Of a stretch of 64,000 nt of DNA, positions 9,440 through 17,561 are shown piece by piece. Within the stretch, counting starts at the first letter, position 1; each line of letters opens with the position of its first letter. The stretch spans positions 2,665,860 to 2,729,859 of the forward strand of contig NZ_JACXLC010000001.1 of the NCBI RefSeq assembly GCF_014705715.1, written 5' to 3'. The DNA is from Erythrobacter rubeus. GTDB lineage: Bacteria > Pseudomonadota > Alphaproteobacteria > Sphingomonadales > Sphingomonadaceae. The translations under genes and the position numbers were made by a program. Under the pieces are notes generated by a model. The model was not told the DNA's origin and did not search any database. It saw nothing but the letters and a program-made list of their open reading frames with translations.

Positions 9440-10038
9440 GCTGTGAGCACTCCGTGTTCGCGCAATGCCCCGAGCAGGGGGAGCAGCGGCATCCCGAGCA
9501 CGGTGAACTGATCGCCTTCAATCCGGTCAAACAATTGCACACCGGCCGCCTCGATCCGGAAGACGCCGACGGTAAAGGATACGGCAGGCCATTCGAGATC
9601 GAGGTAATGCTCGATAAAACTGTCGGACAGCTCGCGAACATGGAGCCTCGCCACGTCGGCATGCGACCATTCGCAGGTATCGCCGCGAACCAGGGCGGCG
9701 GCGCTATGCAATTCCATGACCTTGCCCGAGAAGAAGTGGAGGTGCTCGGCTGCATTTTGGCGCGAGTGCGGCTTGTCGAACCTTTTTCCGCCTGCAACGA
9801 CCAGAGAATCGCTGCCCAGCACAAGCGCTTCGGGGTGCTCGGACGCTATCGCAGCCGCTTTGGCAACGCTCAGAGCTTCGGCAATCTCGGGAGGGGTGGC
9901 ATCGGCGAGCCCCGCCTCGATCGCGCGTTCGTCAACATCTGCCGGAAGCGCCCGATAAGATACACCCGCCGCATCCAGCATGGCTTTGCGCGAGGTCGAT
10001 TTGGAAGCGAGGATCAGGGGAGGGGGCGCGTCGCTCAT
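9436..10038 (-). CDS. maf: Maf family nucleoside triphosphate pyrophosphatase
   Basis: A 200-residue Maf/Ham1-fold protein with the start LILASKSTSRKAML, the metal-binding VLGSDSLVV segment and the C-terminal GDQFTVLGMPLLPLL. Maf proteins hydrolyse dTTP/UTP or modified nucleotides to monophosphates and inhibit septation when over-produced. The usual S-x-R-R motif reads S-T-S-R here, pointing to the YceF-like rather than YhdE-like branch; the substrate is not certain. It sits between ppsR and aroE with 4-bp overlaps. Confidence 0.9.
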   Translation of the reverse strand: MSDAPPPLILASKSTSRKAMLDAAGVSYRALPADVDERAIEAGLADATPPEIAEALSVAKAAAIASEHPEALVLGSDSLVVAGGKRFDKPHSRQNAAEHLHFFSGKVMELHSAAALVRGDTCEWSHADVARLHVRELSDSFIEHYLDLEWPAVSFTVGVFRIEAAGVQLFDRIEGDQFTVLGMPLLPLLGALREHGVLTA

Positions 10039-10880
10039 ATCGGTTTCGAGACCCCGTCCACTTGCCGTTCCTTGCGCTCTCGCTCTTGGGCGAGCCGGAT
10101 TATCGCAGCCGCGCTTTCCTCGATCGAACGCCGCGTCACATCGATCACCGGCCAGCCATTATCGGCAAACATCCTCCGTGCGAACTGAAGCTCCTCCTTC
10201 ACCCGCTCATTGTCGACATAGGATGTCTCGGTACCTTCATTGAGCGACAGCAGGCGGTTTCGGCGGATCTGCACCAGACGCTCCGGTGCGGTTGTCAGGC
10301 CCACAACGAGTGGATGGCGCAGTCGAAACAGCGTGTCTGGCGGCGGGCTTTCCACGACAAGCGGGATATTGGCGACCTTGTAGCCGCGATTGGCAAGATA
10401 GATGCTCGTGGGTGTTTTCGAGCTGCGAGAAACGCCTGCCAGCACGATGTCGGCTTCCTCCCAATCCTGATGCCCGACACCATCATCATGCGCGATGGTG
10501 TATTGAATGGCATCGACCCGCTTGAAATAATCGTCATCCATCAAATGCTGGCGACCGGGGCGACCATGCGCCTCCTGACCAAGCTGCGATTCCAGCGCAG
10601 CGGTCACGCTGTCGAGTACCGGCACCGCGGGAAGACCCAAATGCCGGCAATGCTCCTCCAGCCGCGTCCGGGTATCGGGATTAACCAGAGTGAAAAGAAC
10701 TAGGCCGGGGTTATCGGCAAGCTCCGGCACGATCCGATCGAGATGCTGGCGCGAGCGCACCATGGGCCAGAAATGCCGGCTGACGCTCGGATCGTCGAAC
10801 TGAGCCAGCGCCGCCTTCGCAATCATCTCGAGCGTCTCGCCCGTGGAATCCGAGACGAGGTGCAAATTCAGGCGGTTCAT
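10035..10880 (-). CDS. ppsR: Pyruvate,phosphate dikinase / PEP synthase regulatory protein (kinase-phosphorylase)
   Basis: A 281-residue DUF299 protein beginning MNRLNLHLVSDSTGETLEMI. The P-loop-like GVSRSSKTPTSIYLANRG is the nucleotide site. Bifunctional enzymes of this family use ADP to inactivate, and phosphate to reactivate, PPDK or PEP synthase. No target gene lies here. The ATG at 10880 matches the family; a start at 10934 would add 18 unrelated residues. It is the first gene of the leftward operon facing the putative origin, the position it holds next to hemE in several alphaproteobacteria. Confidence 0.93.
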   Translation of the reverse strand: MNRLNLHLVSDSTGETLEMIAKAALAQFDDPSVSRHFWPMVRSRQHLDRIVPELADNPGLVLFTLVNPDTRTRLEEHCRHLGLPAVPVLDSVTAALESQLGQEAHGRPGRQHLMDDDYFKRVDAIQYTIAHDDGVGHQDWEEADIVLAGVSRSSKTPTSIYLANRGYKVANIPLVVESPPPDTLFRLRHPLVVGLTTAPERLVQIRRNRLLSLNEGTETSYVDNERVKEELQFARRMFADNGWPVIDVTRRSIEESAAAIIRLAQERERKERQVDGVSKPI

Positions 10881-11212
10881 TTCTGTCGGCAAAGCGTTCT
10901 TTCCGGGCTGTGGAAACTCGCAGGCATAAACCACGGGACAGAACGGTCGACAAGCAAGGGAGGAAATTTCATCCGCGCTACCGGCCGTTTAGCGAGGTGC
11001 CTTGTCGACACGGGACAGCCGCCATCAACAGTCTGGGGAGAACGGGGATAGATTGCGCTTGACCGCGAAGCTTGGCAGAGTCGCGGCCGTGTCAAAGGTC
11101 TGTTCACAGCCGGAGAATTCAGGCAGGAGCCGGTAATTCCCGATATCCACAGGGCCAACAGACTCCATCATCTCTTAATATAAATATTATTTATTAGTTT
11201 AGAGGAACACGT
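10881..11212 (+). other. Putative chromosomal replication origin (oriC) between ppsR and hemE
   Basis: A 332-bp non-coding gap between divergent ppsR and hemE. It holds two DnaA-box-like 9-mers with one mismatch to TTATCCACA or TTTTCCACA: 10909-10917 (complement strand) and ATATCCACA at 11143-11151. A very AT-rich tract runs 11174-11201 in otherwise GC-rich DNA, suitable as an unwinding element. A 9-bp inverted repeat has GTCGACAAG at 10946-10954 and CTTGTCGAC at 11001-11009. The hemE-side location is that of the Caulobacter and Rickettsia origins. Only two good boxes is few, so this is inference. Confidence 0.6.
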
Positions 11213-12232
11213 ATGCCGGGCCCGCTGCTCGAGACACTCAAAGGTACGAAACAGGACATCGCTCCAGTCTGGCTCATGCGACAGGCTGGACGTTACCTTC
11301 CCGAATATCGCGAATTGCGCGCAGAAAAGGGCGGCTTTCTCGAGCTGGTCTATGACAGCGATGCTGCGACCGAGATCACGGTTCAACCGATCAGGCGCTT
11401 TGCATTCGATGGTGCGATCCTCTTCTCCGACATCCTGATTGTCCCGCATGCGATGGGGCAGGGGCTCGAATTCCTCGCAGGGGAGGGGCCGAAGCTCAGC
11501 CCGACCTTGCTCGAGGCGACACTGTCGGACTTCAGCGAAGCGAAAGAGCGCTTCGATCCGATCTATGAGACCGTTCGCAAAACCCGCGCGATGATCTCGA
11601 ACCAGGTCACCATGCTTGGTTTTGCAGGCTCTCCCTGGACGGTCGCGACTTATATGATCGCTGGGCAGGGCTCGAAGGATCAGGGCTCGGCGCGCCTACT
11701 TGCTTACCGCGATCCCCAGCGCATGCAGGAGATTTGCGATGCAATTATCGAGGTGTCGGTCGAGTATCTGCGCGGGCAGATAGAAGCCGGCGCGGAAGCT
11801 GTGCAATTGTTCGATAGCTGGGCGGGCAGCTTGGCGCCCGATGAATTCGAACGCTGGGTTATCGCTCCGAACGCAGCCATTGCGGAAGCGATCAAGCAAT
11901 CGCATCCAGGCACACCCGTGATCGGCTTTCCGAAAGGCGCGGGCGCGAAGCTCCCGGCCTATGCCCGCGAAACCGGGGTCGATGCAGTCGGCCTCGATGA
12001 GACACTCGATCCCGTCTGGGCGCATGCGAGCCTACCGGAAGGCATGCCGGTGCAGGGCAATTTCGATCCGCTCTTGCTGGAGGCCGGCGGACCGGCTCTG
12101 TCGAAACGGGTCGACACGATCATCAAGGCGTTTGAGGATCGTCCCCACGTCTTCAATCTCGGGCACGGGATTGGTCAGTTCACGCCGATAGAGCACGTCG
12201 AGGAGCTGCTCAGGACGCTGAGGCGAGGGTAG
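11213..12232 (+). CDS. hemE: Uroporphyrinogen decarboxylase
   Basis: A 339-residue enzyme converting uroporphyrinogen III to coproporphyrinogen III in haem and bacteriochlorophyll synthesis. Signatures are WLMRQAGRYLPEYR near the N-terminus, FSDILIVPHAMGQ and GFPKGAG. AGAGGA lies 6 bases before the ATG. The AT-rich tract of the putative origin is immediately upstream, so its promoter probably lies in the origin, as reported for Caulobacter hemE. hemJ follows after 9 bp. Confidence 0.96.
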   Translation: MPGPLLETLKGTKQDIAPVWLMRQAGRYLPEYRELRAEKGGFLELVYDSDAATEITVQPIRRFAFDGAILFSDILIVPHAMGQGLEFLAGEGPKLSPTLLEATLSDFSEAKERFDPIYETVRKTRAMISNQVTMLGFAGSPWTVATYMIAGQGSKDQGSARLLAYRDPQRMQEICDAIIEVSVEYLRGQIEAGAEAVQLFDSWAGSLAPDEFERWVIAPNAAIAEAIKQSHPGTPVIGFPKGAGAKLPAYARETGVDAVGLDETLDPVWAHASLPEGMPVQGNFDPLLLEAGGPALSKRVDTIIKAFEDRPHVFNLGHGIGQFTPIEHVEELLRTLRRG

Positions 12233-12241
12233 GGGGTAGCG

Positions 12242-12685
12242 ATGCAGGATTTCCTTCTGTCGATCTATCTGTGGCTCAAGATCGGCCATGTGATCTTCAT
12301 GGTCTTCTGGCTTGCCGGGCTCTTTATGCTCCCCCGCCAGTGCATTTACATGCTCGATCACGCTCCAGGCTCCACGGGCGAAGCGAAGTGGGCCGAGCGC
12401 ATGGGAAAGCTTCGCAAGATCATTCTGAGTCCCAGCCTGATCATCGTCTGGGTGCTCGGTCTCTCGATCGCCTATGCTATCGGCGCGTTCACCGAAGGAT
12501 GGTTTCACGCCAAGCTGGCGCTCGTTCTGGCGCTCACAGGCTATCACGGCTGGTTGGTCGCCCAGACCAAGAAAATGGCCCGCGGTGAGCGTCCTCTGAC
12601 CGAAAAACGCCTGCGCATGATCGGGGAGGTACCTGGCCTTCTGCTCGTCCTGATCGTGGCACTGGTTTATTTGAAACCATTCTGA
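12242..12685 (+). CDS. hemJ: Protoporphyrinogen IX oxidase HemJ
   Basis: A 147-residue inner-membrane protein of the UPF0093/HemJ family with four hydrophobic segments. The conserved histidine is in LWLKIGHVIFMVFWLAGLFM and the conserved lysine region in WFHAKLALVLALTGYHG. HemJ oxidises protoporphyrinogen IX to protoporphyrin IX in bacteria lacking HemG and HemY. The 9-bp gap to hemE indicates one transcript for two haem steps. Confidence 0.92.
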   Translation: MQDFLLSIYLWLKIGHVIFMVFWLAGLFMLPRQCIYMLDHAPGSTGEAKWAERMGKLRKIILSPSLIIVWVLGLSIAYAIGAFTEGWFHAKLALVLALTGYHGWLVAQTKKMARGERPLTEKRLRMIGEVPGLLLVLIVALVYLKPF

Positions 12686-12743
12686 CGATTGGCGATTGAC
12701 CGCGCGCTGCGCTGAACCTATTTCGAATACCTATTCCGGTTGT

Positions 12744-12765
12744 GGCCGCGCGGTGCCGTGCGGCC
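12744..12765 (+). terminator. Possible terminator hairpin after hemE-hemJ
   Basis: A stem of GGCCGC (12744-12749) with GCGGCC (12760-12765), extended by an inner CGG/CCG pairing, followed by a pyrimidine-rich run rather than a clean U-tract. It lies in the 182-bp gap before rho, 59 bp after the hemJ stop. Confidence 0.35.
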
Positions 12766-12867
12766 CTGTCTGCTTTCTCCAAGCCCAGTCTTTTTCATCC
12801 AAAAGGCGCCTCGTCCAAAGAGGTACTGACGATCCGGCCAATCCTTTAGTTTTGGAATTATTTTGCA

Positions 12868-14133
12868 ATGCATCTCAAAGAGTTAAAACAGAAAGCCCCG
12901 GCCGAGCTCGTCCAGATGGCCGAAGAACTGGGCGTAGAAGGCGCCTCCACCATGCGCCGGCAGGATCTCATGTTCTGCATCCTGCGTGAGCTCGCCGAAG
13001 ACGAAGATTACGAAGAAAAGATCATGGGCATCGGCACGATCGAAGTGCTGCAGGATGGCTTCGGTTTTCTTCGCTCGCCCGAGGCGAATTATCTCGCCGG
13101 GCCCGATGATATCTATGTCTCTCCGAATCAGATCCGCAAATGGGGTCTGCGCACTGGCGACACTGTTGAAGGCGAAATCCGTGCACCCAAAGAAGGCGAG
13201 CGCTATTTCGCGCTAACGAGCCTGACGACGGTGAATTTCGAAGATCCTTCGCAGGTCCGTCTGCGGACCAATTTCGACAATCTCACGCCGCTTTATCCGG
13301 AGCAGAAGCTCTCGCTCGACACGCTTGATCCGACCGAGAAGGACAAGTCCGCCCGGGTCATCGATATCATCTCGCCGCAGGGCAAAGGCCAGCGCGCGCT
13401 GATCGTTGCGCCGCCGCGGACCGGTAAGACGGTGCTGCTGCAGAACATCGCCAAGGCGATCACCGACAACCATCCCGAAGTGTTCCTGCTGGTTCTGCTT
13501 GTCGATGAGCGCCCGGAGGAAGTTACCGATATGCAGCGCAGCGTGAAGGGCGAGGTAATCTCCTCGACCTTCGACGAGCCTGCCAATCGCCATGTCCAAG
13601 TGGCCGAAATGGTGATCGAAAAGGCAAAGCGGCTGGTCGAGCACAAGAACGATGTCGTCATCCTGCTCGATTCGATCACGCGCCTGGGCCGCGCTTACAA
13701 CACCGTGGTCCCTAGCTCGGGCAAGGTTCTGACCGGCGGTGTCGATGCCAACGCACTCCAGCGTCCGAAGCGTTTCTTCGGTGCAGCGCGTAACATTGAG
13801 GAGGGCGGTTCGCTCTCCATCATCGCCACTGCGCTGATCGACACCGGCAGCCGCATGGACGAAGTGATCTTCGAAGAGTTCAAGGGCACCGGTAACTCGG
13901 AAATCGTCCTCGACCGCAAGGTTTCCGACAAGCGAATCTTCCCGGCGCTCGATGTGGGCAAATCCGGCACGCGCAAGGAAGAGCTGCTGGTCGAGAAGGA
14001 CAAGCTTTCAAAGATGTGGGTTCTGCGCCGCATCCTCATGCAGATGGGCACCGTCGATGCGATGGAATTCCTGCTCGACAAGATGAAGGATTCCAAGACC
14101 AACGAAGACTTCTTCGACACCATGAATCAGTAA
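12868..14133 (+). CDS. rho: Transcription termination factor Rho
   Basis: A 421-residue hexameric RNA helicase. The N-terminal helical domain starts [15 protein letters not shown], the cold-shock-like RNA-binding domain carries [22 protein letters not shown], and the ATPase core has Walker [11 protein letters not shown] and Walker [17 protein letters not shown]. It ends transcripts without intrinsic terminators. The length is normal. The 182-bp leader may hold autoregulatory sequence, as in other bacteria, but none is provable. A long hairpin follows at 14154-14186. Confidence 0.97.
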   Translation: MHLKELKQKAPAELVQMAEELGVEGASTMRRQDLMFCILRELAEDEDYEEKIMGIGTIEVLQDGFGFLRSPEANYLAGPDDIYVSPNQIRKWGLRTGDTVEGEIRAPKEGERYFALTSLTTVNFEDPSQVRLRTNFDNLTPLYPEQKLSLDTLDPTEKDKSARVIDIISPQGKGQRALIVAPPRTGKTVLLQNIAKAITDNHPEVFLLVLLVDERPEEVTDMQRSVKGEVISSTFDEPANRHVQVAEMVIEKAKRLVEHKNDVVILLDSITRLGRAYNTVVPSSGKVLTGGVDANALQRPKRFFGAARNIEEGGSLSIIATALIDTGSRMDEVIFEEFKGTGNSEIVLDRKVSDKRIFPALDVGKSGTRKEELLVEKDKLSKMWVLRRILMQMGTVDAMEFLLDKMKDSKTNEDFFDTMNQ

Positions 14134-14153
14134 GCCTTTTCCATGCGTTAGGT

Positions 14154-14197
14154 CCGATCTCGCTTCGTCAAGCGGAGCGAGGTCGGGCGTTAAATTT
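14154..14197 (+). terminator. Terminator hairpin after rho
   Basis: A 14-bp stem, 14154-14167 with 14173-14186, containing two G-U pairs and a five-base loop (TCAAG). It is followed by GCGTTAAATTT, a weak U-rich tail, 20 bp after the rho stop. Confidence 0.6.
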
Positions 14198-14241
14198 GGG
14201 GAATTGGCAAATTGTTAAACTGGTTCTAAAGCTCGCCAGCG

Positions 14242-14634
14242 ATGATCAGTCAGTATCTCTACATAAGCACCGCGCCGAGCCTTTCGCGCGACGAGGTCGA
14301 TTCGATCCTTGCCAGCAGCGCGCGCAACAATCCGGCCAACGGGATAACCGGTCTGCTCATCTATAATGGCCGAAATTTCCTCCAATTGCTCGAAGGCGAT
14401 GAAGCTGAGTTGATTTCGCTGATGGTCCGGATCACCCACGATCCGCGGCACACAGGCATATCGATCTTGGAGAAAAACCGGGTCGAGCAGCGTTCATGTC
14501 CAGATTGGGCGATGAAGCGCGTGCTTATAGCTGAAGGACCGGAGAAGCGACGCGAATTGTTGGAGGCTGAGCTGCCCGAAACACTCGACCCCGGCCTTCG
14601 AAAAGTGATTATGAACTTCGCGGTGCTCAACTAG
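14242..14634 (+). CDS. BLUF-domain blue-light sensor
   Basis: A 130-residue protein consisting almost only of a BLUF (FAD-binding blue-light) domain. Tyr7 (YLYIS), Asn30 (ARNNPANGITGLLIY) and Gln48 (FLQLLEG) fall at the positions of the flavin-interacting Tyr, Asn and Gln. About 35 residues follow, enough for a helical cap but no output domain, so it is a short-BLUF protein acting by partner contact. It is 108 bp after rho on the same strand, with a hairpin between. Its stop shares a CTAG with the convergent gene. Confidence 0.9.
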   Translation: MISQYLYISTAPSLSRDEVDSILASSARNNPANGITGLLIYNGRNFLQLLEGDEAELISLMVRITHDPRHTGISILEKNRVEQRSCPDWAMKRVLIAEGPEKRRELLEAELPETLDPGLRKVIMNFAVLN

Positions 14635-15044
14635 GTCTTTTGCGCTTCGAGCTGCGCGGCCATCAGTTCCCAAACCTTATTCACGGCCTTCAGCGGCCGA
14701 ACCATCACTTTGAAATCCTTGATCATTCCGGCCTCGTCGAAGGTGATCATGTCGATGCCGTTGACGAGAATACCATCCATTTCAGTCGTGAATTCGAGCA
14801 CCGCGGTATCACCGCTCACGACTTCGCGTACATAACGAAAACTGTCATTGCCGAGCGTTTGCGCAGCTGCGCTGAGATAGGCGACGACAATCGCGCTGCC
14901 TTTTTGCGGCGTGTGGACCACAGGCGAGTGAAAGACGGCGTCTTCGCGCATAATTGCCGCGAGGTCATCGGGTTTGCTCCCGCTCTCGGCGACCCGATGC
15001 CAGCGGGCGAGGGCGGTTTGAACATCTATAGCCGCTGCGCTCAA
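14631..15044 (-). CDS. NTF2-like / SnoaL-fold protein
   Basis: A 137-residue cone-barrel protein of the nuclear transport factor 2-like superfamily. Typical elements are LARWHRVAESGSKPDDLAAI at the start, AVFHSPVV in the middle and GIDMITFDEAGMIKDFKVMV near the end. The function cannot be assigned; relatives include isomerases, cyclases and non-catalytic proteins. It overlaps the dienelactone hydrolase gene by 4 bp, suggesting co-translation. Confidence 0.78.
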   Translation of the reverse strand: MSAAAIDVQTALARWHRVAESGSKPDDLAAIMREDAVFHSPVVHTPQKGSAIVVAYLSAAAQTLGNDSFRYVREVVSGDTAVLEFTTEMDGILVNGIDMITFDEAGMIKDFKVMVRPLKAVNKVWELMAAQLEAQKT

Positions 15045-15739
15045 CCCAGATGCCCCTCGAAGAAGGCAGCGGTTCGGCCGTCGGCGATGGTAGCTGCCTC
15101 CTCATCGCGGCGCTTGCCATGCTCGGTCGCAAAACCGTGATCAAGGCCGACATAGTCGTGCAGCGTTACGCGGGGGTGATCGTCTAACCCCTCGTGCATC
15201 GCCTTTTGTGTGTCCTTGTCCACGAAACCATCTTCGGTCGGAATGTGGAGCATGAGCGGGTTGGAAATCGCATGCTTCTCGCCCAGTAGCTCCTCGATGC
15301 CGACACCGTAATAGCCTACACTTGCGTCAACATCGGTCCGCGCAGCAGTCATAAAGGCGAGGCGCCCGCCCAGGCAGTATCCAACTGCTCCTACTTTCGG
15401 GACACCCCTTTCACGGCGAATGTAATGAATTGTCGCTTCGATATCCCTGATACCGAGATCCTGGTTGAACTTGCCCATCAGATAGAGTGCTTGCTGGAAC
15501 TCTGCCTCGACATCGGGGTCCAGTTCTACGCCGGGTTGGAGACGCCAGAACAGGTCGGGCGCGACGGCCAGATACCCGTCGGCTGCCAGCTTGTCGCATT
15601 TCTGGCGGATACCAAGATTTACGCCGAATATCTCCTGGATGACGATGATTGAGGCTTTGGGCGGGGAGCCAGGCTCCGCCACGTAGGCGTTGAAGCTTTG
15701 ATCGCCTTCGAGGGTCGCTATTTCTGCCATGGTGCCCAT
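15041..15739 (-). CDS. Dienelactone hydrolase family protein
   Basis: A 232-residue alpha/beta hydrolase. The nucleophile is the cysteine in GAVGYCLGGRLA and the histidine is in GLDHGFATEHG; IIVIQEIFGVN is the oxyanion region. Carboxymethylenebutenolidases of this family open dienelactones in chlorocatechol catabolism, but most members have unknown substrates, and no aromatic pathway lies here. The start at 15739 is fixed by AGAAGGAG seven bases upstream; reading further to 15976 is unlikely. Confidence 0.87.
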   Translation of the reverse strand: MGTMAEIATLEGDQSFNAYVAEPGSPPKASIIVIQEIFGVNLGIRQKCDKLAADGYLAVAPDLFWRLQPGVELDPDVEAEFQQALYLMGKFNQDLGIRDIEATIHYIRRERGVPKVGAVGYCLGGRLAFMTAARTDVDASVGYYGVGIEELLGEKHAISNPLMLHIPTEDGFVDKDTQKAMHEGLDDHPRVTLHDYVGLDHGFATEHGKRRDEEAATIADGRTAAFFEGHLG

Positions 15740-15890
15740 TGGGATGCTCCTTCTCACCTGATTTCGTGCGGCGTGGGTGCCGATGATCGTCGCCAAGCTT
15801 CTACCCATTGCGCCTTGGCTTTGCCAAACCCAAATGCCACAAGCATCGGCAATCCAGCGCGAAGTCGGCGTTGAGAACGGGAGAAATGCT

Positions 15891-16160
15891 GTGAAGGTCA
15901 ACGTCGAAATCGAATGCACTCCGGAGGAAGCGCGCAGCCTGATGGGCCTGCCGGACGTGTCGGAGGCGAACAGCATCTATGTCGACAATATCTCCAAGGC
16001 GATGAAGGGCGTCAGCAGCCCCGATCAATTGCAGCAATATGCGCAGGCGCTCGCACCAATGGGGCAGGTCGGTCTCAAACTCTTCCAAAGCTTTGTGGAA
16101 GGGGGGATGCGCGCTGGTGCTGCTGCATCGGGCAAAACGTCGAGCAAGTCGGAGGACTGA
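15891..16160 (+). CDS. DUF6489 family small protein (GTG start)
   Basis: An 89-residue protein starting at GTG 15891 with GGGAG seven bases upstream (MKVNVEIECTPEEARSLMGL). It matches the alphaproteobacterial DUF6489 family of small acidic proteins, with FQSFVEGGMRAGAAASGK near the end. The function is unknown. It precedes mnmE by 24 bp on the same strand. An upstream extension to 15777 gives an unrelated N-terminus and is rejected. Confidence 0.75.
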   Translation: MKVNVEIECTPEEARSLMGLPDVSEANSIYVDNISKAMKGVSSPDQLQQYAQALAPMGQVGLKLFQSFVEGGMRAGAAASGKTSSKSED

Positions 16161-16184
16161 CCTCCGCGTCGAGGCGCACGCGAG

Positions 16185-17477
16185 ATGACCGATACGATTT
16201 TTGCCGTTTCGAGCGGTGCGCCGCCCGCCGCAATCGGCGTGATCCGAATGAGCGGCCCCAAGGCAGGGCAAGCGGTTTTCGATCTGGTCGGTAGGGAGCT
16301 GGAGCCGCGCCGCGCAAGCCTTGCCGAATTACGCGGGCCGTCGGGTGAGGTGCTCGATCAGGCGCTCGTGCTCTGGTTTCCCGGCCCTGACACGGCCACC
16401 GGAGAGGACCTGGCGGAGTTTCACTGCCATGGCGGGCGAGCTGTGTTGGCTGCGGTTGAGGCGGCACTGGGGGAGTTGGACGGAGCGCGTCCGGCTGAGC
16501 CTGGCGAGTTCACTCGCCGCGCATTCGCCAACGGCCGGATCGATTTGGCGGAATCCGAAGGTCTGGCTGATTTGCTTACCGCAGAGACCGAGCTTCAGCG
16601 AGCTTCGGCAATCGCCAATGCGAGCGGTGCATTGTCGAAGAAAGTGGAGGCCTGGCGAAGCGAACTACTCACCCTGTCTGCGCAGATTGAGTCCGCCCTC
16701 GATTTTTCGGATGAAGATGACGTCGGGGACTTGCCCGATAGTTTCACGTGGAACATCGAAAGATTGCTCGGCGAGATCGAGGAATGGTTGGTGCGCCCGC
16801 GGTCGGAAGCTTTGGGCGAGGGTGTACGGGTTGCGATAGCCGGACCGCCCAATGCTGGGAAATCGACGCTTTTCAACACCTTGGTCGAAAGTGAAGCCGC
16901 CATTACGTCGCCGATCGCGGGGACCACGCGCGATTTGATAGAACGGTCGGTGGATATCGCGGGCGTGCCATTCACGTTGATCGACACGGCGGGGCTTCGC
17001 GACCTCTCGTCCGATGCGGCTGCGGATCCGATCGAGGTGATTGGCATCGATCGGGCGCGCAGTGCATTGGCCGACGCGAATATTGTGCTGTGGTTGGGTG
17101 AAGAAGGGCGGGGGCCTTCTGGCGCTTGGGAAGTCTCTTCAAAAGCGGATGTCGATGGCTTCGCGCCCAAGACAGGTGCGGCCACATATGTTGTTTCTGC
17201 AGCGACTGGCGAGGGTCTGAATGAGCTCAAGATTGACTTGGTGAATGAGGCGCGTTCGATCCTACCCAAACCGAGCCAGGCCACGCTGAACATGCGGCAG
17301 CATCGACGATTGGGTGAAGCCGCGGAGGCGCTGAAGGCTGCAGTCAGTCTGCGCGACCTGTTGCTCATTGGCGAAGAACTGCGCCGCGCGCGTGTCGCGT
17401 TTGACCGGCTCGTCGGCCGATCGACAACCGAAGACATGCTCGATGCGCTCTTTGGGCGGTTTTGTATCGGGAAATAG
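16185..17477 (+). CDS. mnmE: tRNA modification GTPase MnmE (TrmE)
   Basis: A 430-residue protein with an N-terminal folate-binding domain, helical domain and inserted G domain (G1 GPPNAGKST, G2 GTTRD, G3 DTAGLRD). It ends in CIGK, the catalytic cysteine signature. With MnmG it installs the 5-carboxymethylaminomethyl group on wobble uridine 34. A parS-like sequence is embedded at 16740-16755, so a ParB-binding site is carried inside the coding sequence. mnmG follows after 84 bp. Confidence 0.96.
   Translation: MTDTIFAVSSGAPPAAIGVIRMSGPKAGQAVFDLVGRELEPRRASLAELRGPSGEVLDQALVLWFPGPDTATGEDLAEFHCHGGRAVLAAVEAALGELDGARPAEPGEFTRRAFANGRIDLAESEGLADLLTAETELQRASAIANASGALSKKVEAWRSELLTLSAQIESALDFSDEDDVGDLPDSFTWNIERLLGEIEEWLVRPRSEALGEGVRVAIAGPPNAGKSTLFNTLVESEAAITSPIAGTTRDLIERSVDIAGVPFTLIDTAGLRDLSSDAAADPIEVIGIDRARSALADANIVLWLGEEGRGPSGAWEVSSKADVDGFAPKTGAATYVVSAATGEGLNELKIDLVNEARSILPKPSQATLNMRQHRRLGEAAEALKAAVSLRDLLLIGEELRRARVAFDRLVGRSTTEDMLDALFGRFCIGK
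16740..16755. promoter_or_regulatory. parS-like ParB-binding site 1 (inside mnmE)
   Basis: AGTTTCACGTGGAACA, one mismatch at the outer base from a parS 16-mer. The core GTTTCACGTGGAAC is intact. It lies 3.4 kb upstream of parA within the mnmE coding sequence. Confidence 0.7.
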
Positions 17478-17496
17478 CCCTCTTATGAGGCGCTGT

Positions 17497-17512
17497 TGTT
17501 TCACGTGGAACA
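17497..17512. promoter_or_regulatory. parS site 2 (mnmE-mnmG gap)
   Basis: TGTTTCACGTGGAACA, a full parS 16-mer whose two half-sites differ at a single base pair. It is located in the 84-bp gap between mnmE and mnmG. Confidence 0.85.
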
Positions 17513-17561
17513 GTGCAAAGAGATTTTGACCTCTACTCGCACAGCACCTATTTGACGGCGC

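Noticed and set aside
12686..12867. Possible tRNA or small RNA before rho
   Set aside because: No cloverleaf can be drawn; only a short GC hairpin is visible.
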